Below are positions 17,614 through 25,869 of a stretch of DNA of 64,000 bases, one piece after another. The notes under the pieces were generated by a model. The model was not told the DNA's origin. It was given only the letters and a program-made list of their open reading frames with translations, and did no database searches. The position numbers and the translations under genes are program-made. This stretch comes from an uncultured Pseudomonadales bacterium (GTDB lineage: Bacteria; Pseudomonadota; Gammaproteobacteria; Pseudomonadales; Azotimanducaceae). Location: assembly GCA_958295875.1 (NCBI GenBank), contig OY282379.1:2294001-2358000 (forward strand), read 5' to 3'. The stretch's first letter is position 1. Every line of letters begins with the position of its first letter.

Positions 17614-19803
17614 ATGGAAACTTCCATTGACAGGGAATACTACCCCAGCCTAATCGGCCTGACGCACCAAGAGCAGGCGCAAGTGAACGCGGCGATCGCC
17701 CGGTACCTGAAGTCACCCGACCATCCCTCGTTGCATCTGGAGCGGCTCGGCGGCCGTTCGCGACGCAGGCGGCTTTGGACAGTCCGCGCGTCGCAGGAAT
17801 TGCGGGTGCTGCTCGCCCGGCAAGGCGATGTCACGGTCCTGCTCCGAGCCGGCCACCACGACGATGTTTACATGCGGGCTGACCGAACCAATTTTGTCGC
17901 GCCCCGGGTTGGACGGCCGGGCCTCATGGGGTTCTTGCCGGAAGCCGACGAAGGTGCCTTGCCGAGAGCCGGCGAAGTCCGCGACGCGTGGGCGGCAACT
18001 CCCGCGCCTACTGTATCCGAGCCGGCTCGCGACATCCCAACCATCCTCGAACACTGGAGCGCCGCGGAACTCGCCCAAGCGGGATTCGACGAAGACGAGA
18101 TCAGCAAGCTGCGCCGTGCCACACAGGACACGCTGGCTGATGTTTGGCCGGCCATCAGCAACGAGCGGCTCGATTTTGTTTTCGAGTGCATGGAGTCCAC
18201 CCCGGAGCAGTTGCGGCAGAACCGGCTCTTCCACGACGAACAGGCCGAGGCTGATCGTTTCCGAACTGCGATTGTCGAACGCGGTGCGCTCGGCGGCCTT
18301 TCGTCCCTGTTGACGGCTGAAGAGTTCGAGCGCGTGATGGCGGCCCCGATCGAAGAGTGGATGATCTTCCTCCACCCCGATCAGCGCACCCTCGCCGAAC
18401 GTCGCTTCAGCGGCCCGGCCCGAGTGCGGGGCGCCGCCGGCACTGGCAAGACCGTGGTTGCCTTGCATCGCTCCGCAGTGCTTGCCAATCGCTACAAGGC
18501 AGACGCCGACGGCAAGCGCCCGCCGGTGCTCTTCACAACCTTCATCTCGAGCTTGCCGCCGCTGCTTGAGGACCTATACGGCAGATTGCCCAGCCGGGTC
18601 GAAGGCGGCGTTCACTTCGTCAATGTAGACAAATTGGCATCTGAATTATGCCAAAGTGCTGGACAGCCATCGCGCAACGACCCCAACGCCGCGAAAAAGG
18701 CATTCAATTCGGCATTCAGAGCCGTGGTTCGCCCGAACACGCCACTGCATGGTGTGGCCGGCCCCTATCTTCGCGAGGAACTCCAAGCAGTGCTCAAGGG
18801 AAGGGGCGTCGATTCCTTGGCGGAGTACTTGTACATGGAACGCACGGGACGCCGGACGCGATTCACAGCACCCATGCGCGAGCAGGCATGGACGTTGCTT
18901 GAGGTTTGGGACAAGCAGCTAGACGAAGCCGGCGTGGAGGACTTTGCGGATGTCGCTCGCCGCGCCAGGGACTTCGCGCGCGGGCGCGAACCGATGTACC
19001 GCGCCGCGGTGATCGATGAAGCACAAGATCTCTCGCTGGTGAAACTCCAGTTGGTGCAGGCGCTCGTGAGCGACCGCGATGGCAACATGCCTGCTGATGC
19101 ATTGCTCATCGTTGGCGATGGCGCTCAGAAAATCTACCCAGGCGGCTTCACCCTTGCTCAAGCCGGTTTGGACGTGCGCGGCAACAGCACCGTGCTGCGC
19201 GTCAACTACCGCAACACTCAAGAGATCCTGGCCGCCGCGATGGCAGCCGCCGGCGCGGAGCCAGTGAACGATCTTGGCGACGAATTCCTGCGTGGCGAGG
19301 CGGAAACGGCACCCGTCCTAACGGGCAACAGACCGATCTTGGCGTGTCGGGGCGAAGTGGATACGCAGATCGACTATGTGGCGGAACAGGTACGGCTGCT
19401 CTGCGAGAACAGCCCGCTCGACTTTGGCGACATCGCTGTGCTCGTGGCAACGGGTAACTTAGGAGGGCGGGTCATTAATCGGCTCGGCCGCTCGGGAATC
19501 AGAGCGGTGTCGTTGCTCCAGCTGAAGGGCAGCCCCAGCTCGTGTCTGAAAGTGGGCACATTCCATCGCTCCAAGGGGTTGGATTTCAAGGTGGTGTTTC
19601 TGCTCGATATCTCGGCCGGCGCATTTCCAACCGCGCGTGGGGCTTGGCAGACGGTAGAGGAGCACGAAGAGCAGCGCAACTTGGAGATCAGCCTGTTGTT
19701 CGTGGCCATGACTCGCGCTCGAGACCGTTTGTTCATCCTGTGCAACCAAGAGCCGAGCGAAGTGCTCTATGAGGCGCTCGACTACTTGGAAGTGGCGGAT
19801 TAG
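17614..19803 (+). CDS. UvrD-like SF1 helicase with N-terminal RelE/ParE-like domain
   Basis: A 729-residue fusion. Residues about 8-90 look like a RelE/ParE-fold toxin: 'LWTVRASQELRVLL' then 'VTVLLRAGHHDDVYMR', matching the last strands of the family with conserved Arg, His and Tyr. After a linker, an SF1 helicase core follows: Walker A 'GAAGTGKT' (273-280), 'IDEAQDLS' (467-474), 'IVGDGAQKIYPGGFTL', 'LRVNYRNTQEIL', 'FHRSKGLDFKVVFLLDI' and 'LLFVAMTRARDRLF'. No nuclease domain is seen. The helicase should translocate on nucleic acid using ATP; the RelE-like part could bind or cleave ribosome-associated RNA, or just bind nucleic acid. No antitoxin gene is adjacent. This is a likely defence or stress gene set among metabolic genes. 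Confidence 0.85.
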   Translation: METSIDREYYPSLIGLTHQEQAQVNAAIARYLKSPDHPSLHLERLGGRSRRRRLWTVRASQELRVLLARQGDVTVLLRAGHHDDVYMRADRTNFVAPRVGRPGLMGFLPEADEGALPRAGEVRDAWAATPAPTVSEPARDIPTILEHWSAAELAQAGFDEDEISKLRRATQDTLADVWPAISNERLDFVFECMESTPEQLRQNRLFHDEQAEADRFRTAIVERGALGGLSSLLTAEEFERVMAAPIEEWMIFLHPDQRTLAERRFSGPARVRGAAGTGKTVVALHRSAVLANRYKADADGKRPPVLFTTFISSLPPLLEDLYGRLPSRVEGGVHFVNVDKLASELCQSAGQPSRNDPNAAKKAFNSAFRAVVRPNTPLHGVAGPYLREELQAVLKGRGVDSLAEYLYMERTGRRTRFTAPMREQAWTLLEVWDKQLDEAGVEDFADVARRARDFARGREPMYRAAVIDEAQDLSLVKLQLVQALVSDRDGNMPADALLIVGDGAQKIYPGGFTLAQAGLDVRGNSTVLRVNYRNTQEILAAAMAAAGAEPVNDLGDEFLRGEAETAPVLTGNRPILACRGEVDTQIDYVAEQVRLLCENSPLDFGDIAVLVATGNLGGRVINRLGRSGIRAVSLLQLKGSPSSCLKVGTFHRSKGLDFKVVFLLDISAGAFPTARGAWQTVEEHEEQRNLEISLLFVAMTRARDRLFILCNQEPSEVLYEALDYLEVAD

Positions 19804-19844
19804 CGCGGCAGCCGGAGCGCTTGGCCGTACCGAAGGAGTTTGGC

Positions 19845-21032
19845 ATGACAGACGATTTCGACGCGCCTCGACAACGCTTGCCAAGAACCGCGTACTTCGA
19901 CGCCGCGTGGTATGCCAAGGAGCTTGACGCGCTGTTCGACAGGGCTTGGGTGTGGGTGGCCACGGAGGGGCAACTCAAGGATCCGGGGGACTTCGTCACC
20001 TGTCGTGTGCTGCATCATCCATTGTTCGTCGTGCGCGATGCCGATGGCGAACTGCGCGCCTTCCACAACGTCTGCCGCCACCGCGGCTGTGAGCTCGTCG
20101 AAGGGCGGGGCAACTTGGGCACGGCGGTGCGCTGCCCCTACCACCGCTGGACGTATTCGCTGCAAGGCGCCTTGCGTGGCGTTCCCAATGAAAAAGAGTG
20201 TTTTGGCTCCGTGCCGCGAACGGCCATGTCATTGCACGCCGCGGCGGTTGGCGTGCATCAAGGGATGGTCTACGTCAATCCCCACCCAAACCCGCCGGAG
20301 CCGTTCGACGCTTGGATTGCGGGTTTGGATGAACATGCTTGGCCGCATCGCTTGGACGACGGCAGCATGCGTTTTGCTGGGGAGTTGCGCTATGAGATGC
20401 GCTGCAACTGGAAGGTGTTCTACGAAAACGCGGTGGACGGCTACCACTTGGGCTACCTGCACGACCGCACCCTCGGCAAGCTGCGCCCGCACAACAACGT
20501 CTGGCGGCGGGTTGGCCGCCACGCCATGTGGTATTCCACCGAACGCGATGGCTCGCCGCAGTCGAGCAGCATCCTCACGGCGCAGTTGGCCGACGGCGCC
20601 GGCGCCCAGCGCTTGCCTGGGCATGAAACGCCAAACTACCCCGGCGTCGTCATGCTGTTCCCGCTCACGGTCTTTTCACCCAACCCATGGGGCTTCTACA
20701 TTTCCGTCATTGAGCCAACGGGCCCGGAGAGCACAACCTTGCGCACGTTGAGCTGGGTGCCGGAAGGGTTTTGGGGCAGGGTCTTTGCAGGCGGCGGCGA
20801 GGGTGAAGTAGTGCGCTTGGAGGAGCTGAAGGAACATCCCTTGGAGTCTGGCAACTTCCAGATCGAGGACATGTGGATTTGCGAGAAGATTCAGCGCAAT
20901 TTGCGCTCGCCGAGATTCGCGGTGGGGCCAATGGCGAACGGGCCGGGTGCCGAATCGCCAGTGATGCACTTTCAGCAAAGCGTGCTTGCCTACTTGCAGG
21001 GCCAATTGGGCGACCGTGTGGCGGCCGCGTAG
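19845..21032 (+). CDS. Rieske non-heme iron oxygenase, alpha subunit
   Basis: A 395-residue aromatic-ring-hydroxylating-type oxygenase. The Rieske [2Fe-2S] ligands C77-x-H79 and C97-x2-H100 are spaced by exactly 17 residues. The catalytic mononuclear iron site is 'ENAVDGYHLGYLHD', with D198 bridging and H201 and H206 as ligands. Members use O2 and electrons from a separate reductase to hydroxylate or demethylate aromatics, sterols or quaternary amines. No ferredoxin reductase is encoded nearby. ATG 19845 has a GAAGGAG site six bases upstream, better than the TTG at 19821. The luciferase-like gene follows by 44 bases, so the pair is probably an operon. Confidence 0.9.
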   Translation: MTDDFDAPRQRLPRTAYFDAAWYAKELDALFDRAWVWVATEGQLKDPGDFVTCRVLHHPLFVVRDADGELRAFHNVCRHRGCELVEGRGNLGTAVRCPYHRWTYSLQGALRGVPNEKECFGSVPRTAMSLHAAAVGVHQGMVYVNPHPNPPEPFDAWIAGLDEHAWPHRLDDGSMRFAGELRYEMRCNWKVFYENAVDGYHLGYLHDRTLGKLRPHNNVWRRVGRHAMWYSTERDGSPQSSSILTAQLADGAGAQRLPGHETPNYPGVVMLFPLTVFSPNPWGFYISVIEPTGPESTTLRTLSWVPEGFWGRVFAGGGEGEVVRLEELKEHPLESGNFQIEDMWICEKIQRNLRSPRFAVGPMANGPGAESPVMHFQQSVLAYLQGQLGDRVAAA

Positions 21033-21076
21033 GCACGGCATGGTGAGCGACTCCCGCGCCGCCCTCTAGGAACCAC

Positions 21077-22108
21077 ATGATGAGCGATACCCGTGCGTCT
21101 GTTTCGTTTGGCCTCAACCGGCTAGATCTGCGCTCCCCAGCGCACTTCGCCGCGGATGCGCGGCGTTTGGAGTTACTCGGTTGGCGCTACGGCTTCATCC
21201 CGTCCTCGCCGCTGTTGGCGCTGGATCCTTATGTGATGCTCGCGCGCGCATTGGAAGCGACGGATGCCATCGTGCTTGGGCCGCTGATCGAGAACCCCGT
21301 GATGCGCCATCCGGCGGTGATCGCCGGCTCCATCGCCACGGTGGACAGCATCCAACCTGGGCGCACGTTGCTTGGCATGGGCGTTGGCGACACCGCCGTG
21401 CGGCTGATGGGCAAGCGGCCAGCCACGGTGGCGGCGTTGGAGCGCGCCGTGGAAACCATCCGCGCACTCAATTCAGGCCAAGAGATCGCCGTTGGCGCGG
21501 CTAGGCCGGCGCGCCTGCGCCATGCCGCCGCTGTGCCGGTGTGGGTTGCCGCGCAAGGCGCGAAGACGCTCAGGATGGCCGGCCGCGCGGCGGATGGGGT
21601 GTTCATCCGCGTCGGCGTCCATCCTGAGAATCTGCGCCGAGCGGTAGACGCTGTGCGGGCGGGCGAGCGGGAAGCCGGTCGGCCAGCGGGTGAAGTGCGC
21701 ATCGGCTGTGTCTTCCACACCGTGTTCGGCGACGACACCGAGCGGACGCGGCGCATCGCACGGGCCGTGGCTGCCGGCTACTACGAATACTCGCCGGCGC
21801 TCTTCACCAACATCGGCCTAGGTTGGGATGGCGAGCCGGTGGCGACGCTGAAGCGCCGCGTCTGGCCAGATTTCCACCACGCCCGCGACATGGAAGCCGC
21901 CGGGGATGTGGTGGCCTTCCTGCCGGACGCGGCGGCGAACGCCTTTGCGCTGGCGGGCCCGTTTGAAGCGATTGGCGAGCAATTGCGTGCGATTTTGGAA
22001 CTGCGCCTGCCCATCGAGATCATCGTGCCGCATCCCGTGCCGACCCCGGCGCCGGGCGACGGCGACTATGCGAAGCAGTTCGCGGAGCGCGTGATCGAAC
22101 GGCTGTGA
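21077..22108 (+). CDS. LLM-class (luciferase-like) flavin/F420-dependent oxidoreductase
   Basis: A 343-residue TIM-barrel oxidoreductase. Family features are 'ATDAIVLGPLIENPVMRHPA', 'LGMGVGDTAVRLMG' and 'VPVWVAAQGAKTLRMAGRAADG', all part of the flavin-binding face. The N-terminus 'VSFGLNRLD' matches the first barrel strand. Members are flavin monooxygenases or F420-dependent reductases related to methylene-tetrahydromethanopterin reductase. Its position right after the Rieske oxygenase suggests a joint oxidative pathway, perhaps supplying a second oxygenation or reduction; this is inference. The start ATG is preceded by TAGGAA. Confidence 0.87.
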   Translation: MMSDTRASVSFGLNRLDLRSPAHFAADARRLELLGWRYGFIPSSPLLALDPYVMLARALEATDAIVLGPLIENPVMRHPAVIAGSIATVDSIQPGRTLLGMGVGDTAVRLMGKRPATVAALERAVETIRALNSGQEIAVGAARPARLRHAAAVPVWVAAQGAKTLRMAGRAADGVFIRVGVHPENLRRAVDAVRAGEREAGRPAGEVRIGCVFHTVFGDDTERTRRIARAVAAGYYEYSPALFTNIGLGWDGEPVATLKRRVWPDFHHARDMEAAGDVVAFLPDAAANAFALAGPFEAIGEQLRAILELRLPIEIIVPHPVPTPAPGDGDYAKQFAERVIERL

Positions 22109-22180
22109 TGGTTGCCGGGCCGGCTAGTGCTGTCACGCCCGTTGACGGGCGAAACCGCTGGCGTGTCCTTCAACTTGCAG

Positions 22181-22320
22181 TTGGCCGTTATCGGCGTTAG
22201 TTTGGCCGTATTCTGGCGCGGACAGTGCGTTTCATGCCAAATACGGCCAATAGTGACCCCTCAACAAGTCCAAACGTTGAGACGTCCGCTCGAAAAATGG
22301 CCGTAAAGGTGGCCGTATTG
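22181..22320 (+). promoter_or_regulatory. repeated TTGGCCGTATT half-sites, including an 11-bp inverted repeat, at the Fic-like gene start
   Basis: TTGGCCGTTAT lies at 22181-22191 and TTGGCCGTATT at 22202-22212. Its exact inverse AATACGGCCAA is at 22240-22250, and TGGCCGTA recurs at 22298-22305 and 22310-22317. The perfect inverted repeat flanks the possible GTG (22225) and ATG (22234) starts. This looks like a multi-site operator, most simply for autoregulation by the N-terminal helix-turn-helix of the gene itself; that role is inference. Confidence 0.5.
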
Positions 22321-23709
22321 GAGCGCCTCGACAGCCAACCGGATGCGCAGAGCCTGCCTGAACTGATGTCCTTGCTGCCGGCGGGCCTCGCCGAGCGCTC
22401 GGTGCGCCGCTGGTTGGCGGAGTTGGTAGCGGAAGGCCGCGTTGAGAGAACCGGACGAAAGCGTGGCACGCGCTATCGTGCAACGGTGGGTTCGTCAGCG
22501 GATGCGTTCGGCAGGGCGACCGAGACGCAAGGCGCTGCGAGCCTTCCCGCTCCTGCACAGCGAACGCCGTCCCCATCGTTCAGCGAAGCGGCCATTGATG
22601 CGCTGGCTTACGTCCGCCAACCGATCTTCCAACGCCGGCCGGTGGCCTACGACGCGGATTGGCTAGCGGCCTATGAACCCAACCACACTGCCTACTTTTT
22701 TGCCGATGAAGTGGCGCGACTTGAAGCACAAGGCAATAGAGCATCGCTCGGCGACCCAGCCGGAACTTACGCCAGACGCATCTACAACCGGCTGCTAATC
22801 GATCTCTCGTACCACTCGTCGCGGTTGGAAGGCAACACCTATTCGCTGCTGGACACAGAACGTCTACTCATCGATGGCAGGAGCGCCGAAGACAAGCTGG
22901 ATTTGGAGACGGTGATGATCGTCAACCACAAAGAAGCGATACGCCATCTCGTGGATCAGAGCATTCAACGCGGCGTGAGCGACGACGAGATTCTCACATT
23001 GCACTACCTGCTGTCGGATGGCTTGGTGGCGGCGGGGGAGAGCGGCACTGTGCGTGACCACGGGGTGCGTGTCGGCGCGTCCACCTACTTGCCGCTTGAA
23101 GACCGAGCCCGCCTGCAGCGTCAGCTTCGCGCGGTGGCGGAAAAGGCGGCCGCCATCTCCAATCCATACGAGCAGAGCTTGTTCCTGCTCATCCACATCG
23201 CCTACCTGCAAGCGTTCGCCGACGTCAACAAGCGCACGTCGCGGCTCTGCGCCAACATCCCACTGCTACGACACAATCTGGTGCCGCTGGCGTTCAATGC
23301 CGTGGACAGGGAAGACTACGCCGCCGCCGTCCTCGCCATCTACGAACTGAAGTCCCCGCGGCTGATGGCGGAACTCTATACCGCATCCTACCTGCGAACC
23401 TGTGCCGAATACGACGCCACAGTGGAAGCGTCCGGCTTCGACGCAGTGCGCGTGCGCTACCGGCAGCAGCGCCGGCGGGCCATCGCCGAGATCGTCGCCA
23501 ACGTCGCGGTCGGTGACGCCTTGGCCAAGCAAGTTCACGCCGCGGCAGCGCGAGTCCCGCCCGAGGAGCGCGACGACTTCGTGGAAGACCTCTACGAGGA
23601 CTTGGCAGCGCTGTCACCGCCAAGGATCGCAGGCCTCGGCATTACCCGACAGGAGCTTCAAGTCTGGCTCGCTCGAAGACGATCCCATGATGCTGGAACG
23701 GAACGCTAG
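22234..23709 (+). CDS. Fic-fold protein with N-terminal HTH and degenerate active-site motif
   Basis: About 491 residues. Residues 22-85 form a winged-helix-like domain ('AERSVRRWLAELVAEGRVER'). The class II Fic inhibitory helix motif S-x-x-x-E-G-N is present ('SSRLEGNTYS'). The Fic core motif reads 'LQAFADVNKRTSR' where active AMPylators have HPFxDGNGRxxR, so the catalytic His is Gln and two glycines are Val and Lys. ATP or CoA transfer by the canonical mechanism is therefore unlikely; a regulatory or altered chemistry is possible. ATG 22234 is chosen; GTG 22225 and ATG 22297 are alternatives. The stop overlaps the convergent nuclease gene by four bases. Repeated palindromes at the start suggest self-regulation. 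Confidence 0.8.
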   Translation: MPNTANSDPSTSPNVETSARKMAVKVAVLERLDSQPDAQSLPELMSLLPAGLAERSVRRWLAELVAEGRVERTGRKRGTRYRATVGSSADAFGRATETQGAASLPAPAQRTPSPSFSEAAIDALAYVRQPIFQRRPVAYDADWLAAYEPNHTAYFFADEVARLEAQGNRASLGDPAGTYARRIYNRLLIDLSYHSSRLEGNTYSLLDTERLLIDGRSAEDKLDLETVMIVNHKEAIRHLVDQSIQRGVSDDEILTLHYLLSDGLVAAGESGTVRDHGVRVGASTYLPLEDRARLQRQLRAVAEKAAAISNPYEQSLFLLIHIAYLQAFADVNKRTSRLCANIPLLRHNLVPLAFNAVDREDYAAAVLAIYELKSPRLMAELYTASYLRTCAEYDATVEASGFDAVRVRYRQQRRRAIAEIVANVAVGDALAKQVHAAAARVPPEERDDFVEDLYEDLAALSPPRIAGLGITRQELQVWLARRRSHDAGTER

Positions 23710-24998
23710 GCTCCCTCGTACTCGTCGATAATCGGGATCGCTGCCTTCGCGACTTTGTTCAGTTTCTCAACGAAATAGTCCTTGATGTCGCCGGTGCCGC
23801 TGTTGCATTCTTGATACAACTTTGGGATGAGCATGTCCCAATTGCGGTACCTTTCCTCGACCGACTGCCACCACGGCCATCCATCTTCATACTCGCCCGC
23901 TCCAAGGACCTTTCGTAGCGCAGCGCCCAACTCCTGACATCTCTTGTTGCGAGAGCAAATGCCGACATACCAACCATCTAGGCCTGACCATGCTTCCAGG
24001 CGGATTTGGGTGCATTGAATGTCCGCCTTACCGTTCCAAGTCTTGTAGGACTGCCATGTAGTCCTATACATGCGAAGATGGCTCTTCCTAGCTCTCGAAG
24101 CGTAGCGCCACTCACCGTAACTTTCACTAGGCCATCCTCGCTCCGTCGCTTGGTACCAGACCATTTTCATAAAGCGCAAAAGGACTTCCTCCTTAACTCT
24201 GGGTAGGGCATTGGCCACCGTCAGGGCCACGTCCCAATTCTTCTCATCGGAGAGAACAAACTCCCTCAGCGTGTTTGATTCGCTCTTTGCCACGGTTTGT
24301 CCTCCAAACGTTCGCGCACAAAATGTTTCGGCCTCGCGTAGGAACCAGCGTAGCCGATCTACGTCGCAGTGCTTTCGGCAATCTGCCAGCCATGCCGTGA
24401 ACGTGTAGTCGAGGCGGTAATCATCATAGCCATCCTCCTCCAAATCCCCTAGAGTTTTGTGGTAAGGCATGATCTTGAAGTGATCCACGCCGAACTCGGC
24501 ATCGAGATAGGTCAACTCAACGCTCTCTGCAGAGGGCGGTTCGCCCTGTGGCGACAAGTAGATCAACACGAAACTCTCGAATTCGCGGCCTTTGAGCCAG
24601 CCAAGATAATCCTTGATCTGATCCTGTTGATCGCCGGCGTAGGGCTTGTTCTCGATGGCTAGGCAGTGGCCACCGATGCTAACGCAGATGTCGAGCCGTC
24701 TGTCGTCTTTGATCGTCCTTTCCACCTCGACCTCAACGCTGGCGTGATCGAGATGTTCGGATGCGGCGGAGTATTGCAATCCCTCCAGCAGGAGCTTAAG
24801 GAACGCGGCTCCTTGCCCATGATTGCCATTAGGGTTGAGCAAGTCGGCGACGATGCGGGAGAGCCCTAACTCGTCCGTTCGCAAGTAGTCGAGGGCGTTG
24901 AAGCGGCGTGCTAGCTGCGTGTCTAGTTCGCGCTCCAGCATCCGCGCCGTTTCAAGCCGCGGAGCTAGGCCGTCGAAGAACCGTTGATAGTCTTGCAT
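23706..24998 (-). CDS. PD-(D/E)XK nuclease superfamily protein (PDDEXK_4 type)
   Basis: A 430-residue protein whose N-terminal half matches the PDDEXK_4 family: 'ELGLSRIVADLLNPNGNHGQG' regions, then the catalytic core 'RRLDICVSIGGHCLAIENK' (Asp, then E-x-K) and 'DQQDQIKDYLGWL'. The C-terminal half is aromatic-rich and of unknown fold, and probably recognises a target or partner. Family members are candidate restriction-type nucleases frequent in defence islands. Base composition is visibly less GC-rich than the neighbouring metabolic genes, consistent with transfer. It converges on the Fic-like gene with stops overlapping at 23706-23709. No methyltransferase partner is adjacent. Confidence 0.82.
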   Translation of the reverse strand: MQDYQRFFDGLAPRLETARMLERELDTQLARRFNALDYLRTDELGLSRIVADLLNPNGNHGQGAAFLKLLLEGLQYSAASEHLDHASVEVEVERTIKDDRRLDICVSIGGHCLAIENKPYAGDQQDQIKDYLGWLKGREFESFVLIYLSPQGEPPSAESVELTYLDAEFGVDHFKIMPYHKTLGDLEEDGYDDYRLDYTFTAWLADCRKHCDVDRLRWFLREAETFCARTFGGQTVAKSESNTLREFVLSDEKNWDVALTVANALPRVKEEVLLRFMKMVWYQATERGWPSESYGEWRYASRARKSHLRMYRTTWQSYKTWNGKADIQCTQIRLEAWSGLDGWYVGICSRNKRCQELGAALRKVLGAGEYEDGWPWWQSVEERYRNWDMLIPKLYQECNSGTGDIKDYFVEKLNKVAKAAIPIIDEYEGA

Positions 24999-25133
24999 CC
25001 GCCCTTGCCCAGCTGTGGAAGGCCGCTAAGGCGCTTTTCGGCCCTGTCGGCCTTCCCAACCCTGTTCAAAGTAGCCGCGTGTCGTGCTTGCTGCAAGCGC
25101 AAGCGGCGGTCGCCACGCAGCGCAGCGTGAACG

Positions 25134-25607
25134 CTAGTACGGCGTGCCATCCTTATGGCTGAACTGGCCGCCGCGTCCTCGATCGGCGATGTGCATGTCG
25201 ATGTCTGGGTACTCCACAGCGTCGTCGTCCCGGCGACTGCCGACTTCCAGATAGGTCACGGCCGCGTCGGTCTCGTTGACGAGGTGATGGCCGTTGGCAT
25301 CGCCGGCACGAAAACCGGCACACATGCCGGGCGCGAGCGGCGTGCGGCCGGCGTCGGTGATCAACGTCGGCTGCCCGTCCAGCACATAGACCAGTTCGTC
25401 CTCTCGAGAGTGCCAGTGCCGCTGGGAAGACCACGCGCCCGGCGGCAATGTCACCAGATTGACGCCGTAGTCCGTCAGCCCGAACGCATCGCCCAAGGCA
25501 CGCTTTTCCCGTTCGGCGCAAGGCGCGTCGAACTGCGGCGGATAGCGAGTGCCGCGCCGATACGCCAGTTTCGCCGCCTGAACGGCCACCGCCTGCGGCT
25601 GTCGCAT
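25134..25607 (-). CDS. cupin-domain protein
   Basis: A 157-residue single-domain cupin. The metal-binding motif 1 is 'RHWHSREDELVYVLDG' (H-x-H, E, G), and motif 2 lies in 'GFRAGDANGHHLVN'. Cupins of this type hold Fe, Mn or Zn and serve as dioxygenases, isomerases or small-molecule sensors; the substrate is unknown. It is divergent from the crotonase/dehydrogenase gene across a 262-base gap in which I see no other gene. Confidence 0.82.
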   Translation of the reverse strand: MRQPQAVAVQAAKLAYRRGTRYPPQFDAPCAEREKRALGDAFGLTDYGVNLVTLPPGAWSSQRHWHSREDELVYVLDGQPTLITDAGRTPLAPGMCAGFRAGDANGHHLVNETDAAVTYLEVGSRRDDDAVEYPDIDMHIADRGRGGQFSHKDGTPY

Positions 25608-25869
25608 CGCAAGACCTCGGCAACAAATGAGTGCGCCATCTTACGTGACGGGGAGACTGGCCCGCTTGTTCCACCTGGCCGCGGAGACGATCCAGGCGCC
25701 TGATGCCGTGTGGCAGCCAAGGCCGAAACCGGGCGCTAAACATTGCATCGTGAACCGCATCCGTTGGAACATGGGGCTGCGGTGGCTAAGGCAGGCTCTC
25801 GACAGGCTGGCGACTGCGCTGGCCGAGCCACCCCGCGCCGCGACTCGTTTCCGTTACTAGGAGCCGCCA

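Noticed and set aside
22136..22151. CGCCCGT-TG-ACGGGCG hairpin as terminator of the luciferase-like gene
   Set aside because: The loop is too short for a full stem and no T-run follows, so it is not listed as a feature.
25627..25860. 77-codon open frame in the cupin/FadJ intergenic gap
   Set aside because: No ribosome site, no family resemblance and unusual composition; the gap more likely holds two divergent promoters.
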